Shown here piece by piece: positions 1 through 7,793 of a stretch of DNA of 64,000 nt. Position 1 is the first letter of the stretch; the number at the start of each line of letters is the position of its first letter. Source of the DNA: CAWJFJ01 sp963800065 (GTDB lineage: Bacteria; Actinomycetota; Acidimicrobiia; Acidimicrobiales; UBA8190); NCBI GenBank assembly GCA_963800065.1, contig CAWCZO010000003.1, positions 310,001 through 374,000 of the forward strand, written 5' to 3'. The notes under the pieces were generated by a model, which searched no databases, was not told the origin of the DNA, and was given only the letters and a program-made list of their open reading frames with translations. The position numbers were made by a program, and so were the translations under genes.

Positions 1-6
1 CGATGG

Positions 7-1032
7 ATGCCGGCCAAGGCCCCCTCCGTCGACGTCGAGGTGGACGGGCGGACGGTGACCGTCTCGAACCCGGACAAGGTCTTCTTCACCACCCGGGGCG
101 AGACCAAGCTCGACCTCGTCCGGTACTACCTGGCTGTCGGTCCGGGCGCTCTGCGCGGGGTGTACGAGCGGCCCACCGTCCTGAAGCGCTTCCCCCACGG
201 GGCCGAAGGGGACTTCTTCTACCAGAAGCGGGTCCCCGCCGGGCGCCCCCCGTGGATCGAAACGGTGACCGTCCACTTCCCCAGTGGCCGCAGCGCCGAG
301 GAGATGTGCCCCGTCGACGTGGCCCACATCGCCTGGGCCGCCAACCTGGGATGCCTCGACCTGAATCCCTGGGCCGTGCGCCGCCGTGACGTCGATCATC
401 CCGACGAGCTCCGCGTCGATCTCGACCCGCAGCCCGGCGTGGCCTACGAGTCCGTGCGGCGGGTGGCCCTCGAGGCCCGCACCGTCCTCGTCGAGCACGG
501 TCTCGACGGGTTCCCGAAGACGTCGGGGTCGCGCGGCATCCACGTGAACGTCCCCATCGAGCCCCGGTGGGACTTCACCGAGGTTCGTCGCGCCGCGCTG
601 GCCCTGGCCCGGGCCGTCGAACGCCGGATGCCGGAGGTGGCCACCTCGGCCTGGTGGAAGGAGCAACGCGGTGAACGCGTGTTCATCGACTACAACCAGA
701 ACGCCCGCGACCGGACGGTGGCGTCGGCGTACTCCGTGCGTGCCAATCCCGAGGGACGGGTGTCGTGCCCGCTCGAGTGGGACGAGGTCCCCGATGCCGA
801 GCCGGCCGACCTGACGCTGGCCACGGTGCCGGCCCGCTTCGCCGAGCGCGGCGACCCCGGCGCCGGGATCGACGTCCGCCGCTACGACCTCGGACCGTTG
901 CTGGAGCTGGCGGCGCGCGACGAGGCCGAAGGCCTCGGCGACGCACCCTGGCCGCCCCACTTCGCCAAGCAGCGCGGTGAACCGCGCCGTGTCGCTCCCG
1001 GACGGGCCCGCCACCGTCCCCCGACCGGGTGA
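7..1032 (+). CDS. LigD-type NHEJ polymerase/primase (stand-alone PolDom)
   Basis: The product is a 341-residue archaeo-eukaryotic-primase-like polymerase of the LigD PolDom family, which fills ends during non-homologous end joining. Visible marks are the N-terminal SNPDKVFF motif, the catalytic DxD pair in ELRVDLDPQPG (about residues 135-145) and the nucleotide-binding block KTSGSRGIHVNVP (about 170-182). There is no ligase or nuclease domain, so the polymerase is encoded alone; a ligase gene lies 10 bp beyond the stop on the opposite strand. The reading frame stays open to the window edge, so a slightly longer N-terminus cannot be excluded; the ATG at position 7 fits the usual family start. 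Ku is not in the window. Confidence 0.9.
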   Translation: MPAKAPSVDVEVDGRTVTVSNPDKVFFTTRGETKLDLVRYYLAVGPGALRGVYERPTVLKRFPHGAEGDFFYQKRVPAGRPPWIETVTVHFPSGRSAEEMCPVDVAHIAWAANLGCLDLNPWAVRRRDVDHPDELRVDLDPQPGVAYESVRRVALEARTVLVEHGLDGFPKTSGSRGIHVNVPIEPRWDFTEVRRAALALARAVERRMPEVATSAWWKEQRGERVFIDYNQNARDRTVASAYSVRANPEGRVSCPLEWDEVPDAEPADLTLATVPARFAERGDPGAGIDVRRYDLGPLLELAARDEAEGLGDAPWPPHFAKQRGEPRRVAPGRARHRPPTG

Positions 1033-1042
1033 GAGCGCCCGG

Positions 1043-2107
1043 TCACGCCCCGAAGACGGCGTCGAGCTCCTCGGGCACCACCACCTCGAGCTGGGCGTAG
1101 GTACAGGTCTCGGGACGGCGGTCGGGACGCCAGCGCCGGAAGGTGGTGGCGTGGCGGAAACGGTCCCGCTGCAGATTGTCGTAGCCGACCTCGCAGACGA
1201 GGTCGGGCGCCAGCGGCTCCCAACTCAGGTCCTTCTTGGCGTTCCACCGCGACGGCGCCCCGGGGGTGCGGCCACCGGCCGGTTCCGGCGCCGCCCACGC
1301 CTCCCACGGATGGCCGGCCAATGACGAGAGGCGGTGCGCCGCCAGCTCGTCGACCAGCTCGCGTCGGCGGGCCATGGTGAACGAGGCCGTGACCCCCACA
1401 TGGTGCAGGACGCCGGACTCGTCGAAGAGCCCGAGGAGGAGCGAGCCCACGACGGGCCCCGACTTGTGCCAGCGGAACCCGGCCACCACGCAGTCGGCCG
1501 TGCGTTCGTGCTTGACCTTCATCATCACCCGCTCGTCTTCGCGGTAGGTCTGATCCAGCTTCTTGGCCACCACCCCGTCGAGGCCGGCGCCCTCGAAGCG
1601 GGCGAACCAGTCCAGGGCCACCCCGGGGTCGGTGGTGGACGGGGTGAGGTGGACCGGCGGCCGGGCCCCCCGCAGGGACTGCTCCAGCAGGGTCCGCCTC
1701 TGGCGGAAGGGAGCCGGTCGCAGGTCGCGGTCGTCCAGAGCGAGCAGGTCGAAGGCCACGAACGACGCCGGCGTGGTCCGGGCCAGCAGCTCGACTCGGG
1801 AGGCGGCGGGATGGATGCGCTGAAGAAGGGCGTCGAAGTCGAGTCCTTTCCCGGTGGTGATGACGATCTCGCCGTCGACGACCGACCGCGCCGGGAGCGC
1901 GCCGCGGAGGGGTTCGATGAGCTCGGGGAAGTACCGCGTGAGCGGTCGCTCGTTGCGGCTCCCGAGCTCCACCTCGTCGCCGTCACGGAAGACGATGCAA
2001 CGGAACCCGTCCCACTTGGGTTCGTAGACGAGGTCCTCGGCCTGGGGGAGTTGGCGGGAGAGCTTGGCCAACATGGGGGCCACGGGGGGCATCACGGGGA
2101 GGTCCAT
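1043..2107 (-). CDS. ATP-dependent DNA ligase (LigC/LigD ligase-domain type)
   Basis: The 354-residue protein is an ATP-dependent DNA ligase that seals nicks after end joining or excision repair. Motif I with the adenylated lysine is EPKWDGFR near residue 30, followed by the SRNERPLTRYFPEL block, the VVDGEIVI motif near residue 78 and, in the OB-fold half, DLVCEVGYDNLQRDRFRH near residue 305. Its length matches mycobacterial LigC (about 358 residues) rather than the full multidomain LigD. It converges on the polymerase gene with a 10 bp gap. The functional pairing with that polymerase is inferred from proximity. Confidence 0.92.
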   Translation of the reverse strand: MDLPVMPPVAPMLAKLSRQLPQAEDLVYEPKWDGFRCIVFRDGDEVELGSRNERPLTRYFPELIEPLRGALPARSVVDGEIVITTGKGLDFDALLQRIHPAASRVELLARTTPASFVAFDLLALDDRDLRPAPFRQRRTLLEQSLRGARPPVHLTPSTTDPGVALDWFARFEGAGLDGVVAKKLDQTYREDERVMMKVKHERTADCVVAGFRWHKSGPVVGSLLLGLFDESGVLHHVGVTASFTMARRRELVDELAAHRLSSLAGHPWEAWAAPEPAGGRTPGAPSRWNAKKDLSWEPLAPDLVCEVGYDNLQRDRFRHATTFRRWRPDRRPETCTYAQLEVVVPEELDAVFGA

Positions 2108-2236
2108 CGCTCCACGCTGCCACGCCGGTGCCCGGGCCGCCGGTTCTCACAACGAGGGCACAAAGCCCGGTCCGGGCCTAGGGGGACCGACCGGTCCGGT
2201 CGATGTGGCCTCTGGAGAACGAGCCGGAGCAGCCCC

Positions 2237-2629
2237 ATGACCGTCAGTGTCACGCCCGTGACCACCACGCCCGCCATCCTGGTGGTCGACGACGATGCCG
2301 CCGTCCGCCGATCGGTGTCGGACATCCTGCGGCTCCAGGGCTACACGGTCACCGAGGCCGACGACGGGGACGTGGCCCTGACGCTGATGGGGACGGGCCG
2401 GTTCGACGCCCTCGTCCTCGACAACCGGATGCCCCGGCTCGACGGGATGGCGGTGCTGGCGGCGGCCGAGAACCCTCCACCGGCGGTCATCATGTCGGGG
2501 AACGAGCTCGATCCCGTCCGGCGCAAGGACCTCGCCGTCCGGGGCATCGCCTACCTGCACAAGCCCATCGAACCCGAGCACCTGCTCGACGCCGTGGCCA
2601 CCGCCTTGGGCCGGAGTCGGCACTGGTAG
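2237..2629 (+). CDS. Single-domain response regulator (CheY-like receiver)
   Basis: The product is 130 residues and consists only of a receiver domain. The acidic pocket is DDD at residues 18-20, the phospho-acceptor is D62 in LVLDNRMPRLDG, and the conserved lysine is in YLHKPIEP near residue 112. The ATG at 2237 was chosen because the receiver begins about 12 residues later; a longer open frame upstream is antisense to the ligase gene. There is no output domain and no histidine kinase next door, so the partner is unknown. It diverges from the ligase gene across about 130 bp. It could act in phosphorelay or protein-protein signalling. Confidence 0.85.
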   Translation: MTVSVTPVTTTPAILVVDDDAAVRRSVSDILRLQGYTVTEADDGDVALTLMGTGRFDALVLDNRMPRLDGMAVLAAAENPPPAVIMSGNELDPVRRKDLAVRGIAYLHKPIEPEHLLDAVATALGRSRHW

Positions 2630-2739
2630 TGCGAAAAATCGTTCCCGGTTCCCGGACGACCATGAACATCGGGGCGGCCCCGGGCGTAGGCCACGTCGAG
2701 CAACGGGGACCGGGAAGCTCCCGGGCGAGAAAGGACACG

Positions 2740-3195
2740 GTGGCGCCGAAGCCAGTGGGACACGGACGAGCGAGTCGTGGATGGAGGGCGGTTGCCGCCG
2801 TCGCCACCGTGATGACCCTCGGAGGTCTGTTCCTCACCTCGACGGCGTCGGCCCGGGCCGACGGCAAGTCGAAGACCGCCATGGTGGTCAAGGAGGAGAC
2901 CCGGACCGGTTTCGGCTTGATCCTGACGACCACGAAGAGCCGGTCCCTCTACGTCGACACCACCCCGCCGTGCACCGGGAGCTGCCTGGCCGTCTGGCCG
3001 CCCCTGCTCATGCCCGAGGGCAAAACCATGCCGACCGGGGCCACGGGGCTGGGGACGGTGACGTTGGGCAAGAGACTCCAGGTCACGTACAAGGGGATGG
3101 CCCTGTACACCTTCGTCTCGGACCACGGCAAGAGCGTGACCGGCAACGGGGTGAACGGCTTCGCGGTGGCGGAGGTGACGGCGCCCGCCTCGTAG
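2740..3195 (+). CDS. Small secreted protein with Lipoprotein_15-type (PF03640-like) repeats
   Basis: The 151-residue protein has a hydrophobic signal peptide (about residues 12-32, ending near TASARA) and then two copies of the secreted repeat typified by a 'SLYVD' or 'ALYTFVSDHG' strand and a CTGSCLAVWPPLL block. The biochemical role of this family is not established. A GTG at 2740 is preferred because AGAAAGGA lies a suitable distance upstream; an in-frame ATG at 2662 would add 26 residues before the signal peptide. It sits between the receiver gene and a secreted hydrolase, with no clear operon link. Confidence 0.75.
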   Translation: MAPKPVGHGRASRGWRAVAAVATVMTLGGLFLTSTASARADGKSKTAMVVKEETRTGFGLILTTTKSRSLYVDTTPPCTGSCLAVWPPLLMPEGKTMPTGATGLGTVTLGKRLQVTYKGMALYTFVSDHGKSVTGNGVNGFAVAEVTAPAS

Positions 3196-3270
3196 CGGAC
3201 TCGCCGTGTGTGGCACTCTGTCGTCGGTGGGTGGGCGACACAGTGCCGGCGGGAAGGTGCGGGTGAGCAT

Positions 3271-4764
3271 GTGCGGGTGACTCGGCGGGTCTCGGTCGTC
3301 GCGGCGGTGGCGGTGGTCGTGACGGCGACAATGGTGCTGCGCCCGACCGTCGCCTCCGCCACAGCGCCGGGCCTCCCGGTGTCGGCACCGGTTCCGACCC
3401 CCGTCGTCTCCGGTCCGATCACGGGGCCGGGGAAGCCGTCCATCATCAGCACATCTTTCGATCTGGCGGACGTGGGCTACCGGGAAGCGGAGTACTTCAT
3501 CTCGGGGACGGCCTCGAGCTACCGCCTGGCGGGTAGGGCACCGGCGGACGGCCGGTGGAAGGTGACGCGGGCGGCGACGGCGCCGTACAAGACGCGGCTG
3601 CTCGTGTACCGGCCCTCCGACCCCCGGAGGTTCAACGGGACCGTGGTCGTCGAGTGGCTCAACGAGAGCGAGGGTGCCGACACGGCCCCCGACTGGATCG
3701 GCGACCACACCGAGCTCATCCGACAGGGCTTCGCCTGGGTCGGCGTCTCGGCCCAGGCTCTGGGCATCAACGGCGGGACCGGTGTTCTCGGAGCGGGCGG
3801 TGCGGGGCTCAGGAAGACCAACCCGAAGCGGTACGGGACGCTCAGGCATCCGGGCGACGCCTTCTCCTACGACATCTTCTCCCAGGCGGCCCAGGCCATC
3901 CGCCACCCGCACCGCGTCTCGGTCCTCGGAGGGCTCCGACCGAAGGCGTTGATCGCCGACGGAGAGTCGCAGTCGGCCTTCTTCCTCACCACCTACATCG
4001 ACGCCGTCGCGCCCATCGCCCACGTCTTCAACGGTTACCTCGTCCACAGCCGGTGGGGGGGCGGGACGTCGCTGTCGGGATCGCTCGCCCTCGGCGTCCA
4101 CGAGCCGTTCCGGACCGACCTCGGTGTCCCCGTCCTGGCCTTCGAGACCGAGACCGACCTCTTGGCCGGGTACGCCGCCGATCGGCAGCCGGACAACCGA
4201 TGGTTCCGGGACTGGGAGGTGGCGGGGACGTCCCATGCCGACGACTACCTGTCGTTCGTGGGAATGTCCGACAACGGGCGGTCGAACGCGGCCGAGGCCA
4301 TCGTCACCCACGACACCCCCCTCACCATCATCGGGTGCACGGCGCCGCCCAATTCCGGTCCCCAGCACTGGGTGCTCGACGCCGCCATCTCCGCTCTCAA
4401 CCGGTGGGTGAGGACGGGGACGGCGCCGCCCCACGCGCCGCGTCTGGAGCTGGCCTCGGGCCCCCGCCCCACCATCCGGCGCGACGCCCTGGGCAACGCC
4501 CTGGGCGGGATCCGCACACCGGAGCTCGACGTCCCCATCGCCACCCTCACCGGGACGGCCGCCCCCGGGCAGTCCGAGACGTGCAGCCTGTTCGGCTCGA
4601 CGACACCGTTGAACCGGGCCACCCTCACGTCTCTGTACCCCACCCACGCCGACTACGTGTCGAAGTTCGACGCCGCCACGCGGCGGGCCGTGAAGGCCGG
4701 CTTCATCCTCCCCACCGACGCCTCCCAGATCGAGGCGGCGGCGGCCGCCTCCAGCGTTCCTTAG
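3271..4764 (+). CDS. Secreted alpha/beta hydrolase domain protein (Abhydrolase_10-like)
   Basis: The protein of about 497 residues starts with a signal peptide (VSVVAAVAVVVTATMVL) and belongs to the large secreted alpha/beta hydrolase group often annotated 'alpha/beta hydrolase domain-containing protein'. The nucleophile elbow is GESQSAFF near residue 230; conserved blocks include VVVEWLNESEG, the acid region PVLAFETETDL and the C-terminal histidine region WEVAGTSHADDY. Substrate is unknown; ester hydrolysis outside the membrane is the family expectation. The start is uncertain: GTG at 3271 puts the signal peptide at the N-terminus, while an ATG at 3208 is also open. Confidence 0.8.
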   Translation: MRVTRRVSVVAAVAVVVTATMVLRPTVASATAPGLPVSAPVPTPVVSGPITGPGKPSIISTSFDLADVGYREAEYFISGTASSYRLAGRAPADGRWKVTRAATAPYKTRLLVYRPSDPRRFNGTVVVEWLNESEGADTAPDWIGDHTELIRQGFAWVGVSAQALGINGGTGVLGAGGAGLRKTNPKRYGTLRHPGDAFSYDIFSQAAQAIRHPHRVSVLGGLRPKALIADGESQSAFFLTTYIDAVAPIAHVFNGYLVHSRWGGGTSLSGSLALGVHEPFRTDLGVPVLAFETETDLLAGYAADRQPDNRWFRDWEVAGTSHADDYLSFVGMSDNGRSNAAEAIVTHDTPLTIIGCTAPPNSGPQHWVLDAAISALNRWVRTGTAPPHAPRLELASGPRPTIRRDALGNALGGIRTPELDVPIATLTGTAAPGQSETCSLFGSTTPLNRATLTSLYPTHADYVSKFDAATRRAVKAGFILPTDASQIEAAAAASSVP

Positions 4765-4775
4765 GAAGCGGCTCC

Positions 4776-5090
4776 TCAGGGCTCGAAGCGGTAGAAGGGG
4801 TTCCACAGGAAGAGGCCGCCGCCGTTCGACTGCACCGTCCCCTCGACCGTGCACAGAGCACCCTTGATGATGCCGGGGACCGGCCTCGGTCCTCCGAAGA
4901 CGAGGGTGATCGACCCGGTGTCATCGTCGAGCCGGCAGATGTAGGCCGGCGACCTCCACCAGCAGGAGAACTCGGTGTCGACGATCGCCCCCTTCACCAC
5001 CACCCGGCGGCGCGGCGCGCAATCAGAGAGCCGGTGGGCGATCGGGCGCCCACCCCAGCTGTCGCCGGCGGTGGGTTCCCATGCCGTCAC
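4776..5090 (-). CDS. Small OB-fold protein coupled to kdpC
   Basis: The 104-residue product has the look of a single OB-fold (VVVKGAIVDTEFSCW, YICRLDDDTGSITLVFGG, ALCTVEGTV). Similar small OB-fold proteins are known beside Trk-type potassium genes in actinobacteria, but no function is established. The GTG start at 5090 overlaps the kdpC stop as GTGA, a 4 nt overlap typical of translational coupling, which places it as the last gene of the kdp operon. Two tryptophans and two cysteines lie in the core. A role in K+ transport is inferred only from position. Confidence 0.7.
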   Translation of the reverse strand: MTAWEPTAGDSWGGRPIAHRLSDCAPRRRVVVKGAIVDTEFSCWWRSPAYICRLDDDTGSITLVFGGPRPVPGIIKGALCTVEGTVQSNGGGLFLWNPFYRFEP

Positions 5091-5692
5091 TTCAGCTTGG
5101 CCAGCGCAACGTTGAGCTGCAGGACGTTGATGTAGCTGCTGCCGAGGAAGCCCAGTTCCTCGCCGTTGGTCTCCTTGGCGATGAGGCTCCGCAGCGCCGA
5201 CGGGGAGATGCCGGTGGCGGCCGACACCATGGGGATCTCGGCGATGGCGTCCTGTGGCGCGATGTCGGGGTCGAGGCCGCTGCCCGAGGTGGTCACGAGG
5301 TCAGGGGTGGGGTCGACGCCGCGCTTGTGCCAGTAGGCCACCAGGGCCTCGGTGTTCGCCTTCAAAGTGGCGGACCGTGGTCCGAGGTTGGTGGCGGCCG
5401 ACTCTCCGCTCTTGCCGTTGGCTACCAGGGGGTTGTCTCCGTCCCCGCCGGCGTAGGGACCGAGGTCGTCGGGGCGGCCCTGGAAGACGCAGCTGCCGTC
5501 CGGATGTCCCGGGCATTTCGTGGCCGACCAGTTCTGTCCGATCAGAGTCGATCCGTTGGCGGTGATCGATCCGTCGGCCTGGTGCCGGAACAGGATCTGG
5601 GCGACACCTGTCCCGGCGAAGGCGTAGACGAAGCCAAAGAAGACCGTGAAGACCACGATCGAGATGACCGAGCGGCGGAGGTGGGTGAGCAT
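5087..5692 (-). CDS. kdpC: KdpC, K+-transporting ATPase C subunit
   Basis: The 201-residue protein has one N-terminal membrane helix (VISIVVFTVFFGFVYAFAG) and the periplasmic-type KdpC domain with GQNWS, FQGRPD, NLGPRS, TTSGSGLDPDI and the C-terminal LNVALAKLK region. KdpC stabilises the KdpFABC complex and affects ATP or K+ affinity. The ATG at 5692 was chosen because upstream residues in the longer frame are a serine run antisense to coding. It follows kdpB after 13 nt and its stop overlaps the OB-fold gene. Confidence 0.95.
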   Translation of the reverse strand: MLTHLRRSVISIVVFTVFFGFVYAFAGTGVAQILFRHQADGSITANGSTLIGQNWSATKCPGHPDGSCVFQGRPDDLGPYAGGDGDNPLVANGKSGESAATNLGPRSATLKANTEALVAYWHKRGVDPTPDLVTTSGSGLDPDIAPQDAIAEIPMVSAATGISPSALRSLIAKETNGEELGFLGSSYINVLQLNVALAKLK

Positions 5693-5705
5693 CAGATTCT
5701 CTCCA

Positions 5706-7793
5706 TCAGTAGGCGTGGAGGGCGACGAGGACGAGGTCGATGAGCTTGATGAAGATGAACGGCACGATGACACCACCGAACCCGTAGATCCAGACGTTGC
5801 GGCGCAGAATGGCGGCCGACGAGGCGGGGCGGAACTTCACACCGCGCAGCGCCAGCGGGATGAGGGCCACGATGACCAGGGCGTTGAAGATCACGGCCGA
5901 CAGCACCGCACTCTGGGGACTGTGGAGCTTCATCACGTTGAGCGCGTTCAAGGGTCCGGGGACTCCAGGTCGCGTGTAGAGGGTGGCGAACAGCGCCGGG
6001 ATAATGGCGAAGTACTTGGCCACGTCGTTGGCGATGGAGAAGGTGGTGAGCGACCCCCGGGTGATGAGCAACTGCTTGCCGATCTCCACGACGTCGATGA
6101 GCTTTGTCGGATTGGAGTCGAGGTCGACCATGTTGCCGGCCTCCTTGGCCGCCGTGGTGCCCGTGTTCATGGCCACACCCACGTCGGCCTGGGCCAGCGC
6201 CGGGGCGTCGTTCGTGCCGTCTCCGGTCATGGCGACGAGCTTGCCGCCCTCCTGCTCGGCCCGGATGAGGGCCATCTTGGCCTCGGGGGTGGCCTCGGCC
6301 AGGTAGTCGTCGACGCCGGCCTCCTGGGCGATGGCGGCAGCCGTCAGCGGGTTGTCGCCGGTGATCATCACGGTGCGGATGCCCATCTGGCGCATCTCGT
6401 CGAATTTCTCCTTGATGCCTTGCTTCACCACGTCCTTCAGCTCGATGACGCCCAGGATCTTCTGCCCGTCGGCCACCACCAGGGGCGTCGAGCCGGCCCG
6501 GGCGATGCGCTCGACGATGTCGTCGAGACCGTCGGGGATACTCCCGCCCTGGTCCGTCACCCAGCGCTTGACCGACTCGGCCGCCCCTTTGCGGATCTGG
6601 CGTCCGTCTGTGTCGAGACCCGACATGCGGGTCGTCGCCGAGAACGGCACGAACACGTGGCCGGCACCCAGGTCGCGCTCGCGGATGTTGAAGCGTTCCT
6701 TGGCCAGCACCACGATGGAGCGGCCCTCCGGCGTCTCGTCGGCCAACGAGGCCAGCTGGGCGGCGTCCGCCAGCTCCTCCTCGTGGTAGCCGCCGGCCGG
6801 ATAGAACGACGAGGCCATGCGGTTGCCGAGGGTGATGGTGCCCGTCTTGTCCAGGAGCAGGGTCTGGACGTCGCCGGCGGCCTCGACCGCCCGCCCGCTC
6901 ATGGCCAGGACGTTGCGCTGGACAAGCCGGTCCATGCCGGCGATCCCGATGGCCGACAGCAGGGCCCCGATGGTGGTCGGGATCAGGCACACGAGAAGCG
7001 ACACCAAGATGACGACCGACACCGTCGTGCCCGAGTAGTGGGCGAACGGCTGCAGGGACACCACCACCGGCAGGAAGACGATGGTGAGGACGGCGAGCAG
7101 GATGGTGAGGGCGATCTCGTTCGGGGTCTTCTGTCGGTTGGCTCCCTCCACCAGGTTGATCATCCGGTCGAGGAAGGTCTTGCCCCGTTCCGCGGTGATG
7201 CGCACGACGATGCGGTCGGACAGCACCCGCGTCCCGCCGGTCACCGCCGACCGGTCCCCGCCCGACTCCCGGATGACGGGGGCCGACTCACCGGTGATGG
7301 CCGACTCGTCCACCGACGCCACGCCCTCGATGATCTCGCCGTCGGAGGGAATGGCGTCGCCCGCCTCGCACACCACGCAGTCGCCCTTGGTCAGAGCCGA
7401 CGCCGCCACCCGCTTCTCGGTGCCGTCGGCGTCGAGGAGCCGGGCTTCGGTCTCCGACCGCATCTTGCGCAGGGTGTCGGCCTGGGCCTTGCCCCGGCCC
7501 TCGGCCATGGCCTCGGCGAAGTTGGCGAACCCCACAGTGAGGAAAAGCCAGATGGTGATGGACCAGTCGAAGATGCCCGGATGGGCGATGGACTCGATGA
7601 AGGTCACGATGGTCCCGATCAGGACCACGAACATGACAGGGTTCTTGATCTGGTCTCTGGGGTCGAACTTCTTCAAGGCGTCGACCACCGCATGGCGGAG
7701 GATCTCGCCGTCGAAGAGGCTGCGAGCCTCGGCCACGCCGTGAGGGGTGCCCGACGGCACCGGCGGTTGCGGTTGTGTTGTCAGGGTCGTCAT
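5706..7793 (-). CDS. kdpB: KdpB, K+-transporting P-type ATPase catalytic subunit
   Basis: The 695-residue protein is the P-type ATPase that energises high-affinity potassium uptake. Visible motifs are the actuator TGESAPV region, the phosphorylated aspartate in LLLDKTGTITLGN near residue 320, MITGDNPLTAAAIA and the hinge AMTGDGTNDAPALAQADVG. Its length is that of the family. Its ATG shares one base with the kdpA stop (TGATG), indicating coupled translation within the kdp operon. Confidence 0.97.
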   Translation of the reverse strand: MTTLTTQPQPPVPSGTPHGVAEARSLFDGEILRHAVVDALKKFDPRDQIKNPVMFVVLIGTIVTFIESIAHPGIFDWSITIWLFLTVGFANFAEAMAEGRGKAQADTLRKMRSETEARLLDADGTEKRVAASALTKGDCVVCEAGDAIPSDGEIIEGVASVDESAITGESAPVIRESGGDRSAVTGGTRVLSDRIVVRITAERGKTFLDRMINLVEGANRQKTPNEIALTILLAVLTIVFLPVVVSLQPFAHYSGTTVSVVILVSLLVCLIPTTIGALLSAIGIAGMDRLVQRNVLAMSGRAVEAAGDVQTLLLDKTGTITLGNRMASSFYPAGGYHEEELADAAQLASLADETPEGRSIVVLAKERFNIRERDLGAGHVFVPFSATTRMSGLDTDGRQIRKGAAESVKRWVTDQGGSIPDGLDDIVERIARAGSTPLVVADGQKILGVIELKDVVKQGIKEKFDEMRQMGIRTVMITGDNPLTAAAIAQEAGVDDYLAEATPEAKMALIRAEQEGGKLVAMTGDGTNDAPALAQADVGVAMNTGTTAAKEAGNMVDLDSNPTKLIDVVEIGKQLLITRGSLTTFSIANDVAKYFAIIPALFATLYTRPGVPGPLNALNVMKLHSPQSAVLSAVIFNALVIVALIPLALRGVKFRPASSAAILRRNVWIYGFGGVIVPFIFIKLIDLVLVALHAY

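Noticed and set aside
2237..2629. Receiver protein as KdpE
   Set aside because: It has no DNA-binding domain and is not linked to a sensor kinase.
2551..4854. A 767-codon open frame on the minus strand
   Set aside because: It is antisense to the secreted protein and hydrolase genes, with no domain motif, and is an artefact of GC-rich codon structure.
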